Assembly (NCBI RefSeq): GCF_029867415.1
Contig: NC_081184.1
Location: 76,730,364 to 76,794,363 of the forward strand
DNA length: 64,000 bases
Direction of reading: 5' to 3'
DNA from: Vicia villosa
Taxonomy: Eukaryota; Streptophyta; Magnoliopsida; Fabales; Fabaceae
Made by a program: the position numbers and the translations under genes. The notes below the pieces were generated by a model. The model made no database searches. It saw only the letters and a program-made list of their open reading frames with translations, and was not told the DNA's origin. Of this stretch, positions 22,701-32,907 are shown in pieces (the first letter of the stretch is position 1; each line of letters begins with the position of its first letter).

Positions 22701-23660
22701 CCCTGTTTTGTAGTTCTTAACAAGGTTCGTTGCCTCACCATGATTCTCATAAAGAAATCCTAGGATTAACTGGCCTAGGTTTAACTTTATCCCAGCATTT
22801 AGCTGGTTAGCCATGCAAAGATATCTTTTTGCTACTTGTATAGACCTAGAGCAAAAGACACATCTCGAGAGCCAAAGTGCTAGAAACGCTATGTGTTCTT
22901 CGTCAGAAACGTTTGGGTCCGTTTCATTATGGTATTGTTGAATGAAGGCAGTATAGGTGACTGTTGCTTCGTTAAAATTAATGGTGTCAGTATCCATGAA
23001 ATTAGGGTCGAAGGTTTCCCCAGTTGGTCGAAGCCCTGTAATGGCAGCTACATTGAAGAGGGTAGGGGTAACCATCCCGCATGGAAGGTGAAAAGTATTG
23101 TGAGAAGCATCCCAGAAGTAAATTGACGCTACTAACATGGTTTGGTTATATTCTAAACCTGTTTTGGATAATTGGAATAAATCGTAAATCCCTAGTTGTT
23201 TCTAGAAAGGCGCTTTTTGCTTTGCTACCTTCGTTAGCCAAGCATAATACAGGTCAGGATCCTTTGCTAATGGGATTGACCTAAAGACTTTCACAAAATT
23301 GGTTACATAGTTTAACCTAATTTTTTCTAAGGCCAAAGGAGTTTCAATTGAGGTTTCTATTGGGCTATCAGGGTTTGCTGAGACTGGGTGGCCTTCATCG
23401 TCTATCCTATTCTTGCTAACTAAAGGCCTAGTCATATAATAAGCAGGAAAGAATTTGTTCAAAGCGGAGTTATTTTCTCCTGGTAAAGGACCCATGAAGG
23501 CATGAGTTTTTCCAGAAAGTTCAAAGGGAATGATTACCTGAGAAGCATAGATCGCGCGCGCCTCTGCAATATTTGGATTTGGTATGTGTTCTTGATCCCC
23601 TGTCTTCATAGGATTTTGAAGTTTTAGAACAGGTTGAAGAACATTTGAAGAAGACGCCAT
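19744..23660 (-). pseudogene. Element 1 antisense gene B: intron-containing plant-mobile-domain (PMD)-like protein
   Basis: Starts at 23,660 (MASSSNVLQPVL). The long first exon (to about 21,572) includes the PMD signature YFWDASHNTFHLPCGM ... AAITGLRPTGETFDPNF and an aromatic FHQWWTEYY stretch. Downstream, conceptual splicing with GT-AG ends removes 21,500-21,571, 21,313-21,386, 20,964-21,045 and 20,817-20,892 (72-82 bp each, normal for plants). Exons 2-4 encode a Ser/Lys/Pro-rich basic linker. The last exon is acidic, then a long helical coiled coil ending at TAG 19,744-19,746. Breaks: TAG at 23,199-23,201, two TGAs near 22,300-22,325, TGA at about 21,825, TGA near 19,993, TAA near 19,942, and a one-base mismatch at the exon 3-4 join. 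PMD proteins are known both as host genes and as transposon passengers; the function here is unknown. Confidence 0.7.
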
Positions 23661-23767
23661 GGGTAAATTTGATTTGGGGAATGGGTTTGAATGTAACCGA
23701 AGATGTTCTTTTCTGTGAAGAGAGTGAGGAGATAGAAGTGAAAGTTATATGAAGGTGGAAGTTCAAG

Positions 23768-23777
23768 TATTTAAAGG
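23768..23777 (-). promoter_or_regulatory. TATA-like box for antisense gene B
   Basis: Minus-strand CTTTAAATAC lies about 110 bp upstream of the ATG at 23,660, with an A/T- and GAAG-rich leader between. The spacing fits a plant pol II promoter driving the antisense gene. Confidence 0.4.
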
Positions 23778-24085
23778 TTTAACGGAAACCCTTTCAAATC
23801 TTTTGGGTAAAAGCCAAGAGACACGCGGCAGGCGTTGATTTAATCCAACGACGGTCAAATAATTATTAGCTTTACTCCTAGTATATAGAAGTAATGATCA
23901 TGAAGTAAGACCAGAACGTGGGAATGTAAGTTATGAGAAGATATCTTTGAAAATGACAAGACGTTTTGGAAACAGAGTCATAAATGATTGTGACGTCAGT
24001 CAATAGTCTTGGAACTCTAAGAAGTAAGTAAAACGAAATCTTATTATAACAAGAAACGCCTATTTCTCTTGTTTTCGAAACAGGC

Positions 24086-24102
24086 ATTTATTGGGGGCAA
24101 TT
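24086..24102 (+). other. Polypurine tract of element 1
   Basis: TTTATTGGGGGCAATT lies directly before the 3' LTR. The G-run next to the TG start of the LTR fits the plus-strand primer site. The 23,780-24,085 stretch before it has no supported gene. Confidence 0.6.
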
Positions 24103-25055
24103 TGTTAGCTGAAGATTTTGTTTGGGAAGAATATCTTTCGAAGGTTGAAATTCGAAGGAAGATGGTTACTGATGATCATCTTTGAGATAAAAAAATGGCT
24201 ACTGATGGCCATGTTCGAAGGTGATGGTTTAAGTTGGAACGGAGATAGTTCGTATTGAAGCTAAGTTCGAAAAGAATTATCTTTGGGGACTTAAACATTT
24301 TACGAAGATATGCAAAGTACTGAAGCTTAGCGTATTTTCGTGGTATTATTGATTCTGATTACTTTGCCACGCGTCGAAAGAGGATTCAGGCGGGATGATT
24401 TGAATTTCGAAGTAGTTTATGTAACCGCACGAAGATAGATGGCATCCCTGGATTTTCTGCGGGCAACGTGGCATTAGATTAGTGTAGGACCGTTAGGGTC
24501 GAAACTAGTATAAATAAGGGTCTTAATGTTAGGATTTCGGGTGTTCATTTTGTACAAATCACTCACATATTGCTCAAGTATCAAGTGTTAAGAGAACGAG
24601 TTTCGCTGAGAAATATACGTGTGACACCACCATCAATTTAAATACATTTGTATCTTTCTTTATTCAAGTATCTTCAGATATTATTGCATTTCGTTTACTT
24701 CCTGCCATTTACATTCCTGCACTCTTTATTTTCGTTCTATTTAGTTTCGAAGCATTTAAGTTTCTGTACTTTAAGATTCTTGCACTTTACAGTTTTTGTC
24801 TTATATCTTATCTTTGTTTTATCTTTCGTTGATGTTGTATTTACGTGTATAACAAGGTGATTGTTAATCTTTATTTCTTTGATTAAACATTTTTTATTTC
24901 GAGACAAGCCAACCATAGACATGATTCAAACTATCATGAATAACAACCTTTTTGACTATGTCCTAGGATCAATCTAGTCGATCCTGCGAGTAACCAAATC
25001 ATATTTATTATAGTTTGGAAGACTAGCGGTTGTTTACCGGAAATCACCGTAAACA
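24103..25055 (+). repeat. Element 1 3' LTR
   Basis: It has the same 953-bp length as the 5' LTR, with about 14 substitutions, mostly transitions, and no indels. It is followed by the duplicated target ATTAC (25,056-25,060). Confidence 0.93.
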
Positions 25056-25249
25056 ATTACATCATAAAAAGGGGTTAAAAATATTCAAAGATTGTAAATA
25101 TAAAAAACAAAAAAGCTTATTTTAAAAATAGAGAAATTAATTTTACTAAGAATAAAAGGATAAATTAAAAATTGAAATAAAATTAATATCTTAAAAAAAT
25201 AGAAACAAAATGGTAACATAATAAAAGAGGATTAAAAATAAAAAAATAT

Positions 25250-25533
25250 TAGTGACCGAAATTTCGGTCTCTAATTTTTATATATAAATAAAATTGTACT
25301 TAAAAATATTTTTTTGTGACTGATTTAGTGACCTCTTAAAACTGGCTCATGAATATTAAACTTTGGTGGCTAATTCGGTCACTATGATGACCGAAATTCC
25401 GGTCATAAAATTTTTGTCTTTAAATCAGTGGCAGATTTATTTAAGTGATCGATTTAGTGACCTCTTAAAATTAGCTCATGAATATCAAATTTTGGTGGCT
25501 AATTCGGTCACTAAAAACGAATTTTCTAGTAGT
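25250..25533. mobile_element. CACTA-like transposon terminus with subterminal repeats
   Basis: A block of about 120 bp occurs twice in tandem (about 25,310-25,400 and 25,430-25,515). Each copy contains GATTTAGTGACCTCTTAAAA, a CTCATGAATAT stretch and GGTGGCTAATTCGGTCACTA. The run ends in TTTTCTAGTAGT, the complement of a CACTA-type end (ACTACTAGAAAA). No opposite end or transposase is visible, so this is a fragment or one end only. Confidence 0.4.
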
Positions 25534-25559
25534 AATAGTTTTTTGAACTTGTTAAAAGT

Positions 25560-26050
25560 ATAATGTGTGAGAATCCCTAATTGCATAAAGCTATTAGAGA
25601 GTTTTAGGGTTGTTGTTTGTGAAGAGAAAGTTCATTAGAGATGATTAGAAATTATCTATCTAGATGATTTTTTAGTGAATTAAATATCCCCTTCTCAACC
25701 TTATGGCTGATGTACTTATAGGAATTTCTTGGGCCCAAATCTTTGGACTTAAAAGAGTAGTTACAATATTTTTCACTTAGGAGTGTGGAAAGTGGAGCCG
25801 TTATTTCCCTTAATATCCTGGAGAACTTGACCTCCTTCTTTGGTTGCCCATCTCCCTACCGTCATAGGGTAAGAACATGTCATTTCCCATATTTTCATAA
25901 GTGGGCGAGTGATGTATCTAACGGGCGCGTGTACTAGACAATGGGTGCCCATTGCGATAAATGAGCACACATTGTGATAAATGAGCGAATACGAGCCCTA
26001 CTTGGGGCGAAGAATGTTATTTTCATGTCATTGATGAATCTCGTATTGCA
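25560..26050 (-). other. Probable LTR-region remnant of a minus-strand gypsy element
   Basis: This stretch lies beyond the minisatellites of the minus-strand gypsy relic, in the place an LTR would occupy. It has no ORF with a recognisable domain and no second copy. It is assigned by position only. Confidence 0.25.
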
Positions 26051-26059
26051 TTTGGTGGA

Positions 26060-26395
26060 TCCATTACAAATGTACCAATGCATAGTCCCTCAAGCACAAG
26101 AGTTTGAAATAAACTCTAAGTTGAGAATCTCTCAAGCAAGACTTTAAGTTAAGTCCCTCTAGAAAGACTTTAAGTTGAGCCCTTCAAGCAATAATTTAAG
26201 TTGAGCCCCTCAAGCGAGACTTTAAGTCAAGTCCTACAGGAAAGATTTTAAGTTGAGTCCCTCAGAAAATACTTTTAGTTGATTCCCTAGAGAGACTTTA
26301 AGTTGAGTCTCTCAAGTGACACTCTAAGTTGAGTCCCTCAATGAAACTTTAAGTTGTGTTCCTCTGGCGAGACTTTAAGTTGATTTAGCTATTTT
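26060..26395 (-). repeat. ~30-bp tandem repeat (CTTTAAGTTGAGTCCCTCAA)
   Basis: Roughly ten units of ACTTTAAGTTGAGTCCCTCAAG with small changes. The reverse complement GAGGGACTCAACTTAAAGT resembles the GAGGGACTTA units at 1,755-2,440. Confidence 0.65.
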
Positions 26396-26479
26396 CACTA
26401 CTCATGTTACATTCTATGATCTGCAAAAAAAGATTAACTTTAATTAAGGTGAAGCCTAGGAATTTTGTGTTTACCTAAT

Positions 26480-26840
26480 GTTTGTGTTGTCCCTTAAGCG
26501 ACAAGGATGTTCTAGTGAAAGTCCAACATTAATATTACCTGTAAAGGATCTTCAAGTGGAAATTTGACATTAATATTGCCTCTGATGGTAACAAGGATCT
26601 TCCAGTGGAAGTTCAACATTGATATTGCCTCTGAGGGCGGAAAAAATCTTCCACTGGATGTCAAACATATGTATTGCCTCTATGGTCGACAAGGATCTTC
26701 CACAGGAATTCCATCATTTATAATATCTCTGACGATGGAAACGATATTCCAATGGAAGTTAAATATTAATATTTCCTCTGAGAATGACAAGGATCTTCTA
26801 GTGAAAGTCCAACACTGATGTTACTTAGTGACGGGCCTAT
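26480..26840 (-). repeat. ~60-bp tandem repeat, inverted relative of 1278-1745
   Basis: About six units contain AAGGATCTTCCAGTGGAAGTTC, AACATTAATATTGCCTC and a GAGG...GACAAGG link. On the minus strand they read in the same order as the repeat at 1,278-1,745 (TTGGACTTC ... AAGATCCTTG ... GCAATATT). Open frames through it are repeat by-products. Confidence 0.65.
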
Positions 26841-26934
26841 TTTATGTGAACAAGGTAATAGACAGTTTTTAAAAAACGTTTGTACGTCGATTGGCTAATT
26901 GCCTTTTGTGAGATTTAAAATAGAAAGCAAAAAT

Positions 26935-27167
26935 GGTTAACTATAACAGTATCTTTGTTGAACTGAGTTTCAAGTTCTTGAAATGAGTCTTCCATTCAAT
27001 TCCTCGAGTTTATAGGCTCCATGAGGTAATTTATGACATATGTGGTATGGACCCTCCCAGTTAGGTTGTAGTTTTCCTAGCTTAGCAAGCATGACCATTT
27101 GTTTGAGCACGACATCTCCCTCTTGCATTTCTCTTTGAACCAATTTTAATTTATATCATCTGGTCTC
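26935..27167 (-). pseudogene. Gypsy integrase C-terminus relic
   Basis: The minus-strand reading gives KLVQREMQEGDVVLKQM, then a LAKLGKLQPNWEGPYHI stretch and LPHGAYKLEELNGRL, ending in a stop near 26,960. This is the end of a Ty3/gypsy integrase (the WEGPY block). One TGA interrupts it near 27,155. The upstream part is cut off by the LTR that begins at 27,168. The minisatellites following it on the minus strand are its 3' UTR. Confidence 0.7.
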
Positions 27168-28577
27168 TGTAACACCCTTCTAAACCCCGCGGCCATTAAA
27201 TAAAATTTATTCAGAGTACATGAAAATAAGGGTGCCACAATTCAAAATTAAGTAAACATCGTTCAGTTATGTCATGCATTCACTGAGGCAATCATCATCA
27301 ATTAAAACATTTCATGTTAACACAGCGGAAATCAAATCATACGGATTAAGTTTAACATCTATAAAACTAATCCTTCAAACATCAAAACATAACTAGAGTT
27401 ATAAACCATAAACTCTAATCATCGCGTCAACAGTGTTACAACTATCAGAGCATGACACCTGACACTAAATAAACAACTGATTCATGAGCTAATCCTCACC
27501 GAGTCGAACAGCCGCTATCCTCAATCTGAAAATGACAACATGTAAGGGTGAGTCTCGTCATAATTAACAAATGTTATAAGGTTATAAAGCAATAGCACAT
27601 CATAGTTGCATCATTCACCCAATTGTTTCATAAACAGACATTCAGATAAGTTTCATCATCACAAAAAATCAACACATCATCAATATTTATAACACTGGAA
27701 GAACATACAATCATGTTATAAAAGTATGCATATGTATGAACTAGCATTATGCATGTGGTACCAACATCATCAAATGGGAATAGGCCGTGACAGATCCAAC
27801 ATCATCAAGATACGGCCCTGCCAGCACAGATTCCACACAATGGGATTCATTCCCTTTACTGATCCAACACATCATCATGGATACAACATCATCAATGAAT
27901 ATGAATGAATGCAAACATACATGAACATACTTATACCATCGTCAAGTTTATGAGTAACATCATCAAATACTTATTTCATCATAATTATCATCATCATCAA
28001 GCATGTTTATATATATATATATATATATGCATCATTCAATCACAATCACATCATTAATCATCAAATAGATTATTTCACAAGGTTCATTTAGCTCGAAAAG
28101 GCACACGAAACGGACCAACGGTTCAAAAGTTATGAACTATACAAAATACATCATTTTTCAAAAACCTTCAGTGGTAATCGGTTACCCAAAGGCCAGTAAC
28201 CGGTTACCCTGACTCACGAAACACATCCCCCTGTTTCTTGTATGGGTAATCAGTTACCCTGCTTTCAGTAACCGATTACCGGCTCCCAGAAAGCAATCTT
28301 TCTCCTTTTTCACTACAGTAATCGGTTACCCTGCCCCCAGTAACCGGTTACTGCGTACCTGCAACCCCAAATTCTACAGAAAACACCATTCTAAAAATTC
28401 CAAACTCACTCAAATCATACAAGTACGAACTTAAGGAAATGGAATGCACATACAACACGAAATACACATCATAATACACCAATTACACATCAATTGAGAC
28501 CATAACAACACAAACATCATGGATTCAAACAAAGTGATCAAACATCATACAATTTGACTCAAATACCTAAAACTATA
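27168..28577 (-). mobile_element. Chromovirus-like LTR fragment
   Basis: On the minus strand the segment ends ...AGAAGGGTGTTACA at 27,168, a common 3' end of plant chromovirus (Tekay/Del-type) LTRs. It interrupts the integrase relic there. The other side is cut at 28,577 by the start of Ogre LTR A, so its own start is not visible here. It holds a run of palindromic GTAACCGGTTAC motifs at 28,173-28,353 and an (AT)n run at 28,010-28,028. There is no coding sequence. Confidence 0.45.
28173..28353. repeat. Six copies of palindromic GTAAYCGGTTAC motif
   Basis: Copies lie at about 28,173, 28,195, 28,244, 28,267, 28,317 and 28,339, arranged as three pairs with spacers of about 10-15 bp in each pair. 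The best copies are perfect 12-bp palindromes (GTAACCGGTTAC). Confidence 0.8.
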
Positions 28578-30385
28578 TGTCATATCCCAAAATTTTTCCA
28601 TCTCATTTCATCTTTCAAAGCTCATACCAAAGTTCAAGACTTAGGGACATACTCTCCTAAACAATGACCTCCTAAACTAGGGTTTTGATTTCTCTGAAGA
28701 AAATTAATAAATCAAGGTCCCCAATGGATTTCAGATGACTTATGATGTTTCAAACTATCTCCATGACGAAATTCAGGCTCCAATTCTAAGGATTGCCCAG
28801 TCAATTGCTCAGAAAGTAAACAGTCGACTAGTTTGACCTAACAGTCAACTGTGGTCAAAGTGCAGTCAAAATTCCTGATTTTTTGTCAACAACCTTATTT
28901 TGAAGTATCATTCATCATTTAATAAAGGATTGATCATGATTCATCAAGAAAAGTTCAGAAATCAACAAAACCTAAAGTTTCTAAATTAGGGTTTTTTGAC
29001 CTAAAGTCAACTGAACTTTGACCAGCCATAACTTTCACATGGAACATCAGAAATTTTCCATCCAAAGCTCAATTTGAAGGAAATTGAATTCTCTACAACT
29101 TTGTGTCTCACATGCCAAGCCTAAAAATGTTTCATTTGAGAGATTTGGATCAAAACATTACAGGTCCTTTTTGAAAGTCAACTAAAAGCAGTTTTTTGTC
29201 AAAGCCCATATCATCAAGATAAAATCTTCAAATGGAAAAAAGTTTCCAAAGTGGCTTGTTGAGGACATCTTGAGGTTTCCAAAAAGTTGTAGAACTCCTC
29301 CATATCTTAAAAATTGAGAGAGATATGCCTTGGTGAAGTTGGATAATTTTGAGAGAAAAAATGTGAAATAAAAGGCTCCAAAATGAATCTTTTTGCAAAG
29401 TAACCCAACTTTTTTTGGCCGAAGCTTGTTCCTAAATTTATCCAAGATCCAAAATCCAATGGCCACGAAATTATATGATTTATTTAATTTTATATGAATT
29501 TTTATTCATGTAAAAAGTAATGAAAATCATTGAAATCAAGGAAAAAAATCAAAGATATGATTGGGGATTCACTCATAACCAATTCCAATCTTCATCAATG
29601 CCCCATAAACAAAGGAAATTCGTGCAAATTGGAATAGATATGATTGGAACAAATTTTGGCCAATATAGAAAGATTTCCATGAATCAAATTTGTTTTCAAA
29701 CTGTTTTTGCTAACCATTTAATTCCTTTTTGTTTTCTAACCCCGATATTATTACTTGTGGCTAACCCATTTCTTCTCTTATTATCACTGTTACTATTATT
29801 GCTATCAATTTATTTCCCCCTTCCCATGGTTTTTATTATGTAATTGCTTCCAGGTTGTATTGTTTGGCCATAAGGCTTACTTCTCTGCATTTATTTTTGC
29901 TATAAAACTTGTGCTGTGTTTTGCCATAACTGCGTGGTTAGTAATTCTAGGGAGTGCAAGCCTAATGAACATAGCTCACTAAAAAGATAAATTGTTTTTG
30001 AATGCAATTCACATGATTGGTGCACACACACACACCTTTAAGGTTATCCCTCTTGTTGCCTTGTTGCCTGTTGCCTTGTGATTTTCAAAATAGTCAAGTC
30101 CCTCGGATACGAGGATGCCTCGGCAAATGTTGCCCTTAGTTCATTATCGTCACTAAAGATCATAAGTCCCTTCGATGTTGCCTTCGGTTATATGATCTTG
30201 TCCCTCGAGGTTGCCTATGATATGATGATGATAGTCCCTTTCGATTGCTGAGGTATCCTCATTGGTTGCCTAAAATGACTATTTCATCCTTCCCTTAGAC
30301 TACCTGCCCTCTTTATGGCAGGGTCAGTCTTATGGCGAACGATAACCTCGATGACCCTTTACATCCAATAAAAGGACTTCCTACC

Positions 30386-31591
30386 TGAAGGATAGAAAAA
30401 CACTTAGAAAGGGGGGGTTTGAATAAGTGTAGTCTTAAAAACTTGAACGATAAAAATAAATTGCACAGTTATTTTTATCCTGGTTCGTTGTTAACTAAAC
30501 TACTCCAGTCCACCCCCACGGAGTGATTTACATCACCTGAGGATTTAATCCACTAATCGCAACAGATTACAATGGTTTTCCACTTAGTCCGCGACTAAGT
30601 CTTCTAGAGTATCCTGATCACAACCTGATCACTCCAGGAACAAATGCTTAGACACAAGCTAAGACTTTCTTAGAGTATCCTGACCACCACGTGATCACTC
30701 TAATTACAACTGCTTAGACACAAGCTAAGACTTCCTAGAGTATCCTGATCAACACTTGATCACTCTAGTTACTTACAAATTAATGTAATCAATTCTAAGA
30801 GTATTACAAATGCTTCTGAAAAGCTATAATCACAACAGTGATATTTCTCTTAACGTTTAAGCTTAATCTCACTAATATATTACAACAGCAATGTAGTGAG
30901 CTTTGATGAAGATGAAGTTTCTGAGCTTTGAGTTTGAGCAGCGTTTCAGCAAGTTAATTGTTAGCAAATCGTCAACCTTGCTTCTCATCAGAACTTCATA
31001 TTTATAGGCGTTTGAGAAGATGACCGTTGGGTGCATTTAATGCTTTGCGTGTTCCGTACAACATTGCATTTAATGTTTCACGCTTTTGTCAACTACCTCG
31101 AGCCTTGTTCACGCTGTGTCTACTGACATTGCCTTTAATAGCTTCCAACGTTCCTTTTGTCAGTCAGCGTAGCCTACCACCTGTACTTTCTTCTGATCTG
31201 ATGTTTGTGAATATAATATTTGAATATCATCAGAGTCAAACAGCTTGGTGCATAGCATCTTCTTGTCTTCTGACCTTGAAGTGCTTCTGAGCGTGATACC
31301 ATGAGAACTTCAGTGCTTCTGCTTCTGATCTCAAGTTCTTCTGATGCTTCCATAGACCCATGTTCTGATTCTGCCTTGACCATCTTCTGATGTCTTGCCA
31401 GACCATGTTCTGATGTTGCATGCTGAACCTTCTGAGTCAAAGCTTTTGAGCGCTGATTTGTGCATACTCTTTATATATTTCCTGAAAGGGAAATTGCAAT
31501 GTATTAGAGTACCACATTATCTCACACAAAATTCATATCCTTGTTATCATCAAAACTAAGAATATTGATCAGAACAAATCTTGTTCTAATA
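30386..31591 (-). repeat. Copia 3' LTR
   Basis: On the minus strand it begins TATTAGAACAAG (the canonical TG start has become TA) and ends CTATCCTTCA. A TATA box is on the minus strand at 30,999-31,006. Frames inside are shared with the other LTR and are not genes. Confidence 0.92.
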
Positions 31592-31593
31592 AT

Positions 31594-31770
31594 CTCCCCC
31601 TTTTTGATGATGACAAAAACATATATAAATGATATGAATTTGCGATCAGAAAGAACAGACGGCTAAAGACAAATTACACAGCTATAGCATAAGCATGTGA
31701 ATATGTCTCCCCCTGAGATTAACAATCTCCCCCTGAGATGAATAATCTCCCCCTGAAATAAATACTCGAA
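31594..31770 (-). other. Polypurine tracts of the copia element
   Basis: On the minus strand AAAAAGGGGGAGA touches the 3' LTR (31,594-31,605). Three further TCAGGGGGAGATT copies lie at about 31,709-31,760. Another AAAAAGGGGGAGA occurs at about 32,718-32,732 just after the envelope-position ORF. Multiple polypurine tracts are a known Sirevirus trait. Confidence 0.7.
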
Positions 31771-31842
31771 GAACTTTAATAATAAAAGACTTCCCTGATT
31801 ATTTCGGTAGAGACGATCACATAAGCTTCTGTCTTCTGATAA

Positions 31843-32170
31843 TTCATAGCTTCTGACTTCTGCTTCCATTGGACAGCTTCAGAACTTGAATTTCTTTAGA
31901 TTCCTAGAACACTCACAGCTTCTGATTCCTGCTTCCATTTAGGACAGCTTCAGAACTTGAATTTCTTTGATCTTCAGAACACTCACAGCTTCTGATTCAT
32001 GCTTCCATTTAGGACAGCTTCAGAACTTGAATTTCTTTGATCTTCAGAACATTCACAGCTTCTGATTCATGCTTCCATTTAGGACAGCTTCAGAACTTGA
32101 GTTTTCTGGATCTTTAGAACATTCACAGCTTCTGATTTCTACTTCCCTCGGATAGCTTCAGAGCTTTGAA
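31843..32170 (-). repeat. 70-bp tandem repeat in copia 3' region
   Basis: About four to five units of exactly 70 bp run from one CACAGCTTCTGATT to the next (31,913, 31,983, 32,053, 32,123). Each contains CTTCCATTTAGGACAGC and CAGAACTTGAATTTC. Confidence 0.8.
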
Positions 32171-32436
32171 TTTCTTCTTACATCAATTCATGCTAGATTG
32201 TATCAGAACATTGTTGAATGTACCAGTGCTTCACCAGAGCATCTCTACATCCTGAAATGTTACAGAACAAAACTAAACGACAAAAGTCAGCATGAATGAG
32301 TTAGAACATAAAATGTGTATCAGAACACAAAATATGTATCAGAGCCATATAAGCCATATAGAATATATCAGATCCAATAGACAATGTATCAGAGCAAATA
32401 GACAATGATTTGGATCATATTCTATTATCAGAATTT

Positions 32437-32590
32437 CTGATCATTCTTCCTTCTTGCTTCTGATTCTGAAGCTTCCTAGCACTCAGCTTGCTTCAAGAAT
32501 CCAAGAGCTATTTCTGATCATTTTTCCTTCTTGCTTCTGATTCTGAAGCTTCCTAGCACTCAGCTTGCTTCAAGAATCCAAGAGCTTGAT
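32437..32590 (-). repeat. 76-bp duplication in copia 3' region
   Basis: Two nearly identical copies of TTCTGATCATTCTTCCTTC ... CAAGAATCCAAGAGCT are joined head to tail at about 32,513. Confidence 0.8.
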
Positions 32591-32907
32591 TCATTTTGTT
32601 GCTTCTTATATTGATCTTGAATCTTCGATTCCTGCAACAACACAACTTAAAAAGATAGAACTTTGCAAGTTCTGTTAGTAAAGCAACTGATTAAATCAAA
32701 CCATTTATCACATATTTCTCCCCCTTTTTGTCATATCATCAAAAAACAGAAAAGATTCAGATACAAACAAAAAGAAATACATAGAGGAAAAAGGATGATT
32801 TCATTGAAATTCAAACAGACACGTTCAGAAGTACACAAAGAGAAGGAAGACAGGATGCACAAAAACAGATGCAGCAAAAGCAAAAAACAAAACAACACAG
32901 ACTCAAT

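Larger units (their letters stand above)
9423..25055 (+). mobile_element. Element 1: complete Tat-lineage Ty3/gypsy LTR retrotransposon
   Basis: LTRs of 953 bp at each end begin TG and end CA. They are flanked by the 5-bp duplication ATTAC (9,418-9,422 and 25,056-25,060). The order is LTR, PBS, gag, protease, RT, RNase H, a second (archaeal-type) RNase H, integrase, then a 5.9-kb region with two minus-strand genes, PPT, LTR. The second RNase H is the hallmark of the Tat group. The LTRs differ at about 14 of 953 positions by eye (about 1.5%), so insertion is recent. The coding frame nevertheless has at least four in-frame stops and one frame change, so the copy is not autonomous as it stands. 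Confidence 0.92.

Noticed and set aside
29182..29982. Several 75-107 codon ORFs on both strands
   Set aside because: Inside LTR A, rich in Phe/Leu from T-rich DNA, no domain.
31027..31290. Short ORFs repeated at 31,027-31,440 and 39,790-40,203
   Set aside because: They are copies of the two LTRs of the copia element and have no recognisable domain.
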